Below are positions 53,892 to 64,000 of a stretch of 64,000 bases of DNA, piece by piece. The stretch is from assembly GCA_027605045.1 (NCBI GenBank), contig JAQFWX010000004.1, positions 2,986,683-3,050,682 on the forward strand, given 5' to 3'. The notes under the pieces are model-generated. The model saw only the letters and a program-made list of their open reading frames with translations. It did not search any database and was not told the DNA's origin. Source of the stretch: Phallus indusiatus (taxonomy: Eukaryota; Basidiomycota; Agaricomycetes; Phallales; Phallaceae). Position 1 is the first letter of the stretch; each line of letters opens with the position of its first letter. A program made the translations under genes and the position numbers.

Positions 53892-56800
53892 ATGCCCGCT
53901 CGCCCTGCACGTCCCGGTCCATATACCCACACCGATCCTCAGACAGGAATTCGTATCGCTATCGAGCCATCCCAATCGGCTTATTTCGCTGGTGAACCTT
54001 TCACATGTACAATTACCTTCTCCAACGTTCGCGCCGGAGAGTTGACGAGGCCGAGGCCCGTCGGTGGTGGTAACGCCAAAGCATTGTCCTCGCCCTCAAT
54101 TAACGAAGGATACGACTTTCCACTCACACCTAGCAGAACTACGACTACGACTACGACGACAACCAATTATAAACATCACACGCGATCGTCTCATTCTGTT
54201 AGTTCTGTGCCATTGGCTCGTCCGCCTACTTCACCAGGCACACCAAAAACTGCTGCTGCTGCGTCTTATGGCGCGTTTACACTGGACGGGGCCGCCGCTC
54301 CCGGAGAGGAGGGGGCCCGTCTGCAAAGAAAAGGTTTGGTGGGAAAGATGGATGATACTAGCAAAGAGAAAGACCAGGAAAGAAGAAGACTGGGCAGGTC
54401 CATGAGTCTTTCCGTCGATGGTAAATAATAATATGCTTCCCAATTTCACGTCTGTCATGCTGAAAGTCTTTTGCATATAGTGCCATATTCACCTACTTCA
54501 CCTTCCCCGCTGAGTCCCGGTCGCGCAACTGGTCTTCCAGCATCCCACCCCCATGCTCGAAAACAGTCAGAGTCACTGCTCGCAACACCCAGCTCACAAT
54601 TAAGCCCCGATACCCCCAATATGCCAAACAACACTACTCAAAATACACTCTCCACGATTTACGAAAATTCCAACAGCCCCACATATGCATATCCCTATTC
54701 AGCACCTTCCACACCTTCCGGAACCAGGTTCACCAAACCCGTGTCTCTGGTCCCCCAACCATCATTCCCAACTCCAGGCTCCTCCTCATCGCCATTACAT
54801 CCTCACAGCGTTCAACCTCACTCAGCATATGCTACAACTTTTAGTCCTCTATCTACAGAACTCATCTTGTATGCCTACGCCCAACTGAGCGGTTCCTTCA
54901 ATATCGATCTCGTAGCTGTCCACAACGCTCCTGAAATGTACATCCTCCGTGATAAACTGAAAAAGGGACGCGTCGGTGGGGGAAGTCTTGATTTCGTCGT
55001 TGGGTCTAGTGCCGCCGGCGGGAGAGGACACAGAAGAGGAAATAGCTGGTTTGGTCTAGGTGGTCTGTTTGGAAGTGGAGGTACAGATGTAATAGGAAGA
55101 GGTCCACCGGCAGGTGGAAGTGCTTCGAGCCCTAATAGTGGTGGTGGTGTTGGCAACGAAGACGATCTACCTACATTCGAAACACAACCCAGTGTTCTCG
55201 CTATCGACTTGCGTCTCGCGCCTGGTGAAAGTAAATCATGTAAGTATTCCCGTCTACCACAGTTCCATTTACTTATAATCCCCAACACAGATTCATATAC
55301 CATTGATCTCCCCGCAAATCTCCCGCCAACATTCAAAGGACGCGCAATGAGATTTTCATATCAATTCATTGTTGGTACTTGTCGAGCTTCCTCAGGCTTA
55401 GCCCCAGGGAGTGGAGGAAATGTTCAAACAAGTAGAGTCATGCGTGTTCCGATTAGAGTATACAACCACGTCTCAGGTGATTACAATCTACTCTCTTATA
55501 TTATATTTCTCTAATGTATTATTTTAGTTGATTCTCCATCCCGTTCATATGATCTTCTATGGCCCATTTCAAAATGGCGTGAAAAGGCTATGGCGGGTAC
55601 CGTTCAGGAAGTAAGAGGAACTGGTAAAACTCCTCTATCTGATGGACTTCCAAGACGTCGTACGTCGTTGAATCACACCACCTTTTTCAGTAACAATAAC
55701 ACGCATTCTTCTATAGCCTCCCCGCAACCTGTTCAGGCAGATCCCTCAATTAACGAAAATCTTCAATCACTGAAATTATACGCGCAAAGATTGTTGGCCA
55801 ATGATCCAACATTAGAAAATGAAAACGAGAATGAGAACGAAAAGGAGCGTATTCATAGTTTTAGTCCCGGAGCCAATGGTACAGACGTTGGACTTGGTAT
55901 TGTATCAACGGGTGGAACCGGTGGATTGACGGGATGCAGGGAAGCGGTTGAAATTGTTACAAGAAATACCAGGAAAGGTAGGTTTGTTTTGCACTACCGG
56001 ATGAAAAGTAACTAAAGATCTCTAGCCTCTTATGATATAACCAAGGAAAATTCCAAAGTCGCGGAACTGACATTCGTTAAATCTGCGTATCGACTGGGTG
56101 AATCTGTACACGTTGTCGTAGAGTTCAATAACGACGCTTGTACATCAAAAGTCTTGAAGGTGAGCACTACCCCAACTTTTGTTTTATTTTCGGTTGAACA
56201 TCTATTTTCCAAGGTTTCATCGACTCTGGAGTCACATGAACGTCCACCTTGGCACTCATCCAACGCTTTAGAAACAATCAGACGCATTCATGCGGAATAT
56301 TACTCTAGTGGGACCATCAACACTAAACGCGTAGCATTCGGTCTTGACATTCCCTCTGACGCAAGCCCCGGTTTCCAAGTCGGCGTTGGAGACAAGGATG
56401 GTGACCCGAATACAAAAGGCGCACTTGAGTGGAAGATTCGACTTTGTCTACTCATAGCCGTCAGTAGCTCCGGAAAAGGAAACGTGAATGGATCATCTTC
56501 CACGTCCTTATCTTCGATGTCAAAAGCTTCTTCCTCCAAGGGGAAGAACAAACGCATCGAGATTCGAAATATTCGTCGAGACGATTCATCGGACAATGAG
56601 GCTGATGACGATGCTGCTACTGAAGCAAACGCTTGGGGGAAAACATGGAAGACTGTGTCACCAATGGAGCGTGTAACTCCTTCCACGAATTTACAAAATC
56701 AACCGGGATCTCCCATCACTCCCAAAACAGAGACACCGACAGGGATAGGTTTCACGTCCACTGCTTCCAAGGGACTATCAGCCTGGGTCGGGATACTAAA

Positions 56801-57035
56801 CGCCATTGCGGCTGGAACATACCACGACGCTGACGAAGATACCGAGGAATATCATGAAGCAGGAGGAGCGAATCGCGAAAAGAAGGGCAGTAATCATGTT
56901 CCCCATGATGACGACGATGACGATGAGGAAGAGTGGGTACAGATGAATGCAGAAACTGTTGAATGTCTGATTCCTCTTCACGTGTATCCTGGTAACACCG
57001 CGTATAGACCCGTCGAAGTTGTTTTTGAGGTGTAG
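53892..57035 (+). CDS. RGP1: Rgp1-like Golgi GEF subunit
   Basis: Six exons (53892-54420, 54481-55239, 55291-55476, 55528-55977, 56026-56159, 56214-57035) give 959 residues. The diagnostic Rgp1 segment is LAIDLRLAPGESKSYSYTID spliced across intron 2, then LPPTFKGRAMRFSYQFIVGT. The N-terminus (IRIAIEPSQSAYFAGEPFTC) and later ELTFVKSAYRLGESVHVVVE have the beta-sandwich look of arrestin-like folds, consistent with Rgp1. With Ric1, Rgp1 activates the Golgi GTPase Ypt6/Rab6. It is longer than the yeast protein because of Ser/Pro/Gly-rich insertions. A C-terminal segment, ETVECLIPLHVYPGNTAYRP, is conserved-looking. Confidence 0.88.
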
Positions 57036-57226
57036 GATATTTCATACTCATAGATATTTTACTTTCTTGTACAACCTTCAGACTGAATTGTATTACCCAA
57101 TTTATAAACATATATATTCAAAACACACAGGCACATGAACTATGGCTGTATATGGCAGTCGACGCGTGACGCACCGAGTGACTCACTGAAATCCAATCCA
57201 ATCCTGCCTGCCAACTTTGGCCCAGG

Positions 57227-60200
57227 ATGCCAACTTTCGAAAGTATGCTAGATGACTCCATCGGCTCATTTCCAGACGTGTCGCTAGGTAGTCTAGGTGG
57301 CGGACCCCCCTCGACACCAGGTCCTCCATCCGCGAGTCGACCTCGCGTCAGATCGGATCCCGCCTCAACACCCATGGCTCCAAAGCATTCGACAATTGCC
57401 GGTAATGATAATGGCGAGGAAGAAGATGGACCTGACGACCCACCAACTCCAGTGGCTATCAGGACAAAGCCCCCGGCATCAAGAGGTGGTGTCAATCTCA
57501 CTCTTCGTGAACAAGAGAAGGTATTCTCTGCTCCTCCACAATAAACGACAATGAGCGTATAAATCTCACTCAACTGATCCCAGGTCATAGACTCTCTTAA
57601 AAAAGAGAACTTCTCCTTAAAACTCAAGGTTCATTTTCTGGAAGAACGACTTAATCAATTAGCACCCGAACACGTGGAGGCAGCTTTCAAGCAGAATATT
57701 AATCTCAAGATTGAAGTCCAATCACGCGGCGTAGAGCTCAAGAGATACAAGAAACTCCTACTTGAATTGGAGAAAGAGCTACAAGCTGCCCAGAAAGGTG
57801 CTACTGGATCAAAAGCTCGAGAAAAAGACCTTGAGGACGCACTAGGCGAACGCGAACGCGAAGTCCGGGAGTTACGTCGTCGCAAGGCTGTCGGACCAGA
57901 CGATACCGCTCTCCGGGAGGCTGAAGCACGAAATGCAGAGCTGGAAGAACGTCAAGCTGTTTTGGAAGATGAGTTGGAGAATGTCAAAGCGGTCATGGAG
58001 GAAGAAATAGACCGTTTGAAAGAGGAGCTTGCACAAAAAGGAAACGTTTCTCTTACTTCCGACGGTGGCGAAACGCGTCGGGTCAGATTAGAACGTCAGC
58101 TCGCAACGGCGGAGGAAACGATCGAGGATCTGCAAGCACAACACGAAGAAGATCAACATCACCTCGCCCAATATGAAGAAGATAAGGAGATCCTCGAAGA
58201 TGAACTCGAACGCTTGAAACTGATGCTGGAAGATTCTGAGCGAAGGCGTGAAGCCGAAACTCGTGAACGCAGCGAGAGTAGAACGCAGCTCTTAGATGAG
58301 CGTGAAGAACGCGACGCGCTGGAAGACACGTTGAACGCCGTGCGAGATCAATTAGCTGCCACTTTGATAGAACTACAACAACGCGAGGATGATGTGGATC
58401 TCAGAACCCGTGAAGCTGAAGAATTGAGGATAGAACATGAGGCGTTGTTAGCACAGGCTAAAGAAGCTTGGAGAGGTGAACTAGCTGAGCATCAGGCCCA
58501 GAATGACGAACTACGTGATGTGCGTACTTCTCTGTTCAACTCCCTGTCAGTTTAGTTAACGATTTCTCCATCCGAAAGGTAATTGTTGAGCATGAGGCGG
58601 AGCTGCAAGACAGGAACGCTCAGCTCGAGGAGCAAGAGAACGTCATTCGGCAGCTTGAGGACATGCTAGAACAAAAAGATGAAGAAATGAAGCTAACCAA
58701 CGAAGAGATTAACAAACTCAGTCAACAAATATGGGATGGGGAGGATGAACTAGAAAGACTCCGGATTGATTTCAATCGACTCAAACAAGATAGTGTCTCC
58801 GATCGCGAATCGATAGAAACCATCAATGCTGCTCTCAAAGAGGTATGTTTCCTTATTTATTTTTTGCAGATTGAGATCTTTATCTGTCGGAATAGAAACT
58901 CAGTTCTACCAAAGCACAGCTGCAAGAGACGACTGCGCTCTACGAACAGTGTCACCAAGAAATACTTGCCCATCGTGCTCGTGAAGAAGAATTAGGTCGA
59001 CACGCTGAGGCACTAGCCGCGGAATTAGAGTCAGAGAGAAAGGCACGGGAAGAATTGGATAACGAGCTCGATGCTCTTGAAAAACAACAGGAAGACGAGG
59101 AGCGCCGTCAGCGTCGTGCTTTGGAAGAGAAACAAGCGGAGCTGAAGACCGCATTAGACGATCTTGGGAGGGAGAAAGCATTACTTGCTGAGCGAGACAA
59201 AGATTATGCGATCATTCAGAATGCCCTCCGGACACTGGAAGCCGAATCAAAGCGTGTTGGAGAGTCTCATACAACCGATAAATTCTCTCTCGAGCTGGAA
59301 CTAGACCGCCTAAAGCGTGACCTGGCGCGGACGGAGGATGATTTATCTCGAGCTCGCGCCGAATTAGCAGGTCGAGAAGCAGGATATCGTGAACGCGAAG
59401 CACAAATTGACAAATTACATTCAGCTAACCGCGACCTAACTGCTGAACTAGCCGTGCAGACGCAAGCAAAGTTGAATGTCACTGAGAAGCTTGATTCCGC
59501 CCAGAGCAGTTTGAAAACTGCAGAAGCAGACCTCGCGACGCATCGTGCTCGCCTGAACGAACTTGAACAGCGGTTATCGAAAGATCAGCGCACTTTACTA
59601 TCAAACGAAACACAATTTCGTGACCAACTGACGGAGCGAAATACGCTTTTGCTGACTATTTACCAATATTTGGACAAGATTTTGGGTCTTGACAGAATTC
59701 AGGTTGGTATCCAGCTCCTTCCTTTTGACTTTATTTACATCTATTTCGCTACTAGAAAGGGGTTGCAGAGACCAAACCATTCACGAACTTCACGATCTTT
59801 CACGACAGCTTGATAAGTAAATTGAAAGCTCTTAGTCAAATTCAATTGGACTTTGATAAGAGGACGAAGGAAGCTGAAGGCCGGATTGCAGATCAATATA
59901 ACGTCGTTAAAAAACGACTGGAGAACTATTCCAAGCAAATAGACGGTTTTGAAAAATCAGTGAAAGCCGCGTTGGAAACACGGCAAATATGGAGACGTAA
60001 ATTCATGGCTAAGGAAGGCGAGCTTGAGGCTTTGAAGGTATATATATACTTCTCGCTTGATTTATTCTAAACTGAACACTATCTCCGTAGTCGACTAATT
60101 CCACACTAACGGCCCAACTAGGAGCAGTGAAATCATCGCCTAACTCTCGAGATGCAGAGCTTCGCGCTGCAAACACCAAGTTTATCAATTCTGAAAGGCG

Positions 60201-60547
60201 TATTGTCAACTATCAGAATCAGCTTGCCTCGGTTGAAGAAACTAATGCTCAACTCATTGAAAAACATCAAAACGCCGAGCAAAAGTGGGAGGCTCGAGTT
60301 AAGGAATATGAAAATCGGCTTAAGGCCGCTGAGGAGAAGATCAAGAGAGAGAGACAAGGTGCGAAAGAGCGGGTGGCTGAGCTCGACAATCATATCAAGT
60401 GAGTAGTTGTTTGATCGATCAAAAAGCTTCCTTGGAATGAAATGACCTATTTGTTTTTGTAGGACGTTACAAAAGCAGGTCGAAGAGGCAAGACGTCATG
60501 GTGCTCAACTTTCAGAGATTGTGGAGAAGAATAAGTATACCAAGTAA
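57227..60547 (+). CDS. centrosomin CM1-motif protein (gamma-tubulin complex tether)
   Basis: Seven exons (57227-57520, 57584-58519, 58579-58842, 58896-59702, 59756-60037, 60091-60398, 60463-60547) give 991 residues. After a Pro/Ser-rich N-terminus, the CM1 motif appears across intron 1 (LTLREQEKVIDSLKKENF then SLKLKVHFLEERL, about residues 90-125). Nearly all of the remainder is coiled coil rich in Glu, Arg and Leu. CM1 proteins (Mto1, Pcp1, Spc110, centrosomin families) recruit gamma-tubulin complexes to spindle pole bodies or cytoplasmic sites. Which subfamily this is cannot be said from sequence alone; no C-terminal calmodulin or PACT-like motif was identified. Confidence 0.88.
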
Positions 60548-60922
60548 TTTTTTATGGTTCGCTGAATACCCTTGTTCTCGTTTATTCCCTTCTCTCCTTT
60601 CAGCTTTCGATGAGTATCTAGGTATAAGAGAAATAGTGCATCTGTATTTTATCCGTGATGTATTCCTATCGCAATTTATTACTACTACTAGATCTGCCCT
60701 TAATAAAAGATCCTGACCGTAGGTCATTACACCAGCTGCAGCTGTAGCTGTGTCTCACTGTAGGTTCTTTGAGAGTGTATCTACACCATCTACGCATTTG
60801 AATCGAACGGCGATGGTCATTGTATATGTCAATTCACCCATCGTTAACTTCATGACGGACATGCCCAACACAGAACGATCTATGCCGCGAAGCCGGTCTG
60901 GTCACCCTTACAAACATAAACC
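60548..60922. other. intergenic between the CM1 gene and TAH18
   Basis: 375 bp of 3' and 5' flanking sequence. No supported ORF or RNA gene. Confidence 0.6.
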
Positions 60923-63263
60923 ATGACGTGCATGACGAGCGAGTCCGAGGCTGTCAACTCTGATGAACGTGATGAACGAAAAATTTTGATTTTGTATGCC
61001 ACTGAAACAGGCAACGCTTATGAAGTAGCTATTCGAGTCGCAAATGAGGCGAAACGACGGCATTTTCTTCCCCAAGTTCGCGGAATGGATCAATATTCCA
61101 TCGTTTGTGTTCCCTCCCTTTCTCTGCAGTATTTTCCATGATTCATGTCTTGTTTACTGGGTCAGAGATCTTTCATTGAATCCCCAATAGTTCTCTTCGT
61201 TGTCTCAACAACTGGTTCGGGCATTCCGCCGCGTCAAATGTCTTCTTCCGCACTCTGGCAGACCCTCTTACGATCTGACTTGCCTTCTTCCATTCTTGAT
61301 CATCTTTCCTACAGCGTATTCGGCTTGGGAGATTCGGCATATGAAAAATTTGCTTGGGCCGGCAAGATGCTGGACAGACGATTGATGTCACTCGGTGCAA
61401 CGGCAATTTGTGAAAGGGGTGAGGGTGATGAATCTGGAAGATTTGGGTGAGTCTAAAAAGCCCTAGAGCTGACTATGTAAAATAATAATACGCGTTCATC
61501 AAGAATAGAGGAGGCATTCGATGCATGGATTGATAAAGTTTTCAATGAGCTCTTGAAAGTATCCCCCTTGCCGGAAGGTGAAACCGTCATACCTGCGAAT
61601 CGGCTCAAGCGTCCTAGGGTCAATGTCCAAGAATTACATCTCAGCGAGGAGAAGACAGCACAAATTACAAGCGAAAAGGAAAGGCTTGAACGGCTATCCG
61701 AGTATCATTGGATGACATTGACAACTAATAAACGGATAACTTCTCCTGAGTGGTTCCAAGATGTCCGACACATCGAATTTGAATCTCAGGAAGTTTTTGA
61801 GTCAGAACCCTCAATTGCGTTTTATATATGCCGACTCATTGGATTGTAGCTATCGCCCAGGTGATATTGCCATTATCAATCCTGTCGCAGATTCCTCCGA
61901 TGTATCTTCATTCCTGAACGCGTTAGGATGGTCAAAGATAGCAGACGAAATTTTTGAGTTTGACCCGGCCGAAGGCGGTAGAGTTGCTTTCATAGTTTAT
62001 CCATAGCCTGTTTCTAATAAGGATACACTACAGAACTTCCTATACCAGACGAAATACCACGTATCACAACATTGCGAGATTTATTTACACATTATTTGGA
62101 TTTCAATCAAATTCCTCGCCGCTATTTTTTCAGTCTTCTTCAACATTTTGCATCGGACGACATGGAACGAGAAAAACTCGAAGAATTTGCGTCGTTGGAA
62201 GGGCAGGTATAAAAAAGTCAAACTTTTTCCTAAACTTGGCTGAGGTCTTTTATTTTGTAGGAGGACTTGTATGAGTATTGTATCCGATTTAGAAGAACTA
62301 TTCGTGAAGTCGTTTTGGAATTCGGGTCCATAAAAATTCCAAAGGAGTATATATTCGACATATTTCCAATTTTGAGACCAAGAGAGTTCTCGATCGCCAG
62401 TTCTTCGAAGGTTTGATTATAATGCTCCATTATCCTGTATGATATCCTCAATGCCTCTTTAGGTTCATTCGTCTCAGATTCATTTATGTGTAGCAATTGT
62501 CCGATATAAAACCAAGCTACGAACTCCTCGCAAGGGAGTATGCACCTCCTACCTCGCGAACTTGGACGAAGGTTAGTGAACTATTTTTATACTAATATCT
62601 CTGCTTATTTTTTTGGCCGATCAGGCTCTCGGGTACCTGTGAGAATTAAGCAAGGACTTATGCGACCACCAGACAACAGCGCTGTCGCACCCGTCATTTG
62701 CGTTGCACCTGGGACGGGTATCGCTCCAATTAAAGCGCTGCTAGAGGAACGTATTCTTAAAGAACAAACAAGTACGTTTTTCCAGTAATGCATTTCACAA
62801 TGTCGACATTCCCTTTAGACAACATATTATATTTTGGATGTCGTTCCTTTCGTCACGATCACTACTATCAAGATATTTGGGAGGGACACGTCGCTCGAGG
62901 AGCTTTGCAGTACCGTGTGGCCTTTTCTAGGGAACGACAGGCACAATCCGAAGTCGATCAAACAGACACGGGAGGAAAGATTTACGTACAGGATCTTCTA
63001 AAAGAGGATGCCCAGCTCGTTTGGGAAACGCTCAAGGATAGAAAGGGGACGCTTTACATCTGCGGGTAAGGGATTCAGATCTCAAATGACAACACTCGTT
63101 GAAGTCAACGCGTCACAGATCTTCAAACAAAATGCCTACGGCTGTTAAACAAGCCGTTGAACACGCGGCTATTGTCGTCGGCAACTATACCCCAGAAGAG
63201 GCCAAAGGGTTTCTGCGGCTTTTGGAAAGAGAGGGGAGGCTTCTTGAAGAATCATGGAGTTAG
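60923..63263 (+). CDS. TAH18: NADPH-dependent diflavin reductase Tah18
   Basis: Ten exons (60923-61102, 61166-61446, 61504-61800, 61850-61977, 62034-62206, 62261-62410, 62463-62571, 62625-62771, 62819-63065, 63119-63263) give 618 residues. FMN-binding ILILYATETGNAYEVA and FVVSTTGSGIPP, the flavodoxin end VFGLGDSAYEKF, FAD-binding RPREFSIASS and NADPH-binding VAPGTGIAPIKAL are all present. The enzyme passes electrons from NADPH through FAD and FMN to Dre2 in cytosolic Fe-S assembly. Intron 3 is a 49-nt GT..AG segment whose removal restores EVFDYRPGD. All phases close. It converges with HEM12. Confidence 0.95.
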
Positions 63264-63779
63264 AACGATGATGTTTCATGGTATTGAATAATCATTGGAG
63301 ACACAAAAAGACGTCGCTCTGATCTCATGGTCTGACTGGTGCTGAAGGCTGAAAACAAAAGACGAGTCTTTTGTACATTTACCGAATATTCATGGTATTC
63401 AGATGTGTTAGACTGTACAGCGAAAGCCTAGCCGCATTGGATTGAAAGCACTTGCCTCCAGGGCTTGCCCAACAAAACGGGGAATCGCTTAACGGATGGA
63501 ACTTTCGAATACTGACACTGATGGAACATTGCATATAATCCATTGAACTCCCTCCCGTGCAACGTTTCTCCTGAAAATTTTCCCAAAATTTCCTGTTAGG
63601 ATTCGAGGTCAAAAACGTCAAGCTCAGTGATAGGAATGATTCATTGGCAATGGCCAGAAAAATATCACAGTCATTGTTTTCTTCCTAGTCTACTTATAAC
63701 ACTCGTATGTTATACACACTTTCAGATTCCCAATAAATTAGTATAGAAGAGTGCAGGACTGGTCGTTGGCCGTTACACG
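63264..63779. other. convergent 3' region of TAH18 and HEM12
   Basis: 516 bp between two stop codons on opposite strands. An 80-codon minus-strand ORF here has no recognised content. No terminator or RNA gene can be named. Confidence 0.6.
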
Positions 63780-64000
63780 TCATGTTTCACCAGCGCCACC
63801 TTTTGAGTATTTCCATACATTCTCTAGGAAGCACTCCAAGTTCTCAGCAGTAATCTGAGGAGTAACGCCGTGCCCGAGATTCGCGATCCAAGCACGGGGT
63901 TTATTGTTTAGCGAACCTCCTTTGAAAGATTCTGCCATTCGTTTCACGCCTTCTTCAATGGCTACAGGTCCAGCTGGTAGAACAGAAGGATCGAGATTGC
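63780..64000 (-). CDS. HEM12: uroporphyrinogen decarboxylase, C-terminal part
   Basis: The window edge cuts the gene; the last 73 codons are visible, reading NLDPSVLPAGPVAIEEGVKR then WIANLGHGVTPQITAENLEC. The NLDP and ANLGHG motifs belong to the C-terminal part of this TIM-barrel enzyme, which removes four carboxyl groups from uroporphyrinogen III to give coproporphyrinogen III in heme synthesis, in the cytosol. The stop is the TGA at 63780-63782. Its start lies beyond position 64000. Confidence 0.92.
   Translation of the reverse strand, partial: NLDPSVLPAGPVAIEEGVKRMAESFKGGSLNNKPRAWIANLGHGVTPQITAENLECFLENVWKYSKGGAGET

Noticed and set aside
61761..62006. ORF starting MSDTSNLNLRKF as an alternative TAH18 exon
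   Set aside because: The 49-nt intron at 61801-61849 joins VRHIEFESQEVF to DYRPGD in agreement with the family, whereas the ORF would need a frame change with no splice signal.
1..64000. CRISPR array or bacterial-type operon
   Set aside because: No regularly spaced short direct repeats were seen, and the genes have spliceosomal introns and separate promoters.

Overview
The window looks like a chromosome segment of a filamentous basidiomycete, most likely an Agaricomycete. This rests on dense introns of about 45-70 nt, fungal proteins such as Rgp1, Tah18 and a CM1-motif spindle-pole protein, actin genes with a six-nucleotide microexon, and a transposon set of chromoviral Ty3 LTRs, intron-bearing hAT, CACTA, Mutator-like and mariner-like elements. 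No bacterial operon structure is present.

Layout. Positions 1 to about 37,300 are a transposon graveyard with almost no host genes. Two related LTR families (about 350 and 395 bp, TG...CA ends, 5-bp target duplications, almost all solo) are scattered in both orientations. They are nested with a CACTA-like element (3641-4579), mariner-like fold-back MITEs, a Mutator-like element carrying a captured helicase fragment (12672-13848), a 7.2-kb hAT element with a perfect 8-bp target duplication and two gene-like regions (21739-28945), a second decayed hAT transposase (32030-33650) and chromoviral integrase tails. Two related ORFs of unknown function lie at 29,616-30,958.

Positions 37,580 to 64,000 are gene-dense: a PD-(D/E)XK-like protein gene (-), an ataxin-10 homologue (-), two tandem actins (+,+), NDUFB7 of complex I (+), a serine-rich ORF (-), a large glutamine/histidine-rich protein with a GATA-like zinc finger (+), Rgp1 (+), a CM1-motif gamma-tubulin-complex tether (+), Tah18 diflavin reductase (+) and the 3' end of uroporphyrinogen decarboxylase (-). 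These are housekeeping functions (cytoskeleton, Golgi trafficking, respiration, Fe-S and heme synthesis) with no sign of a dedicated cluster. Exon structures of the recognised genes were traced by hand; their splice phases close to complete reading frames, which is the main support for the models.

I found no CRISPR array and no rRNA or confident tRNA gene. The most unusual items are the helicase-carrying Mutator-like element, the hAT element with a divergently oriented second gene, the conserved hairpin in both LTR families, the split glycine-rich ORF, the paralogous ORF pair and the unusual splicing (6-nt and 15-nt exons, a GC-AG intron).
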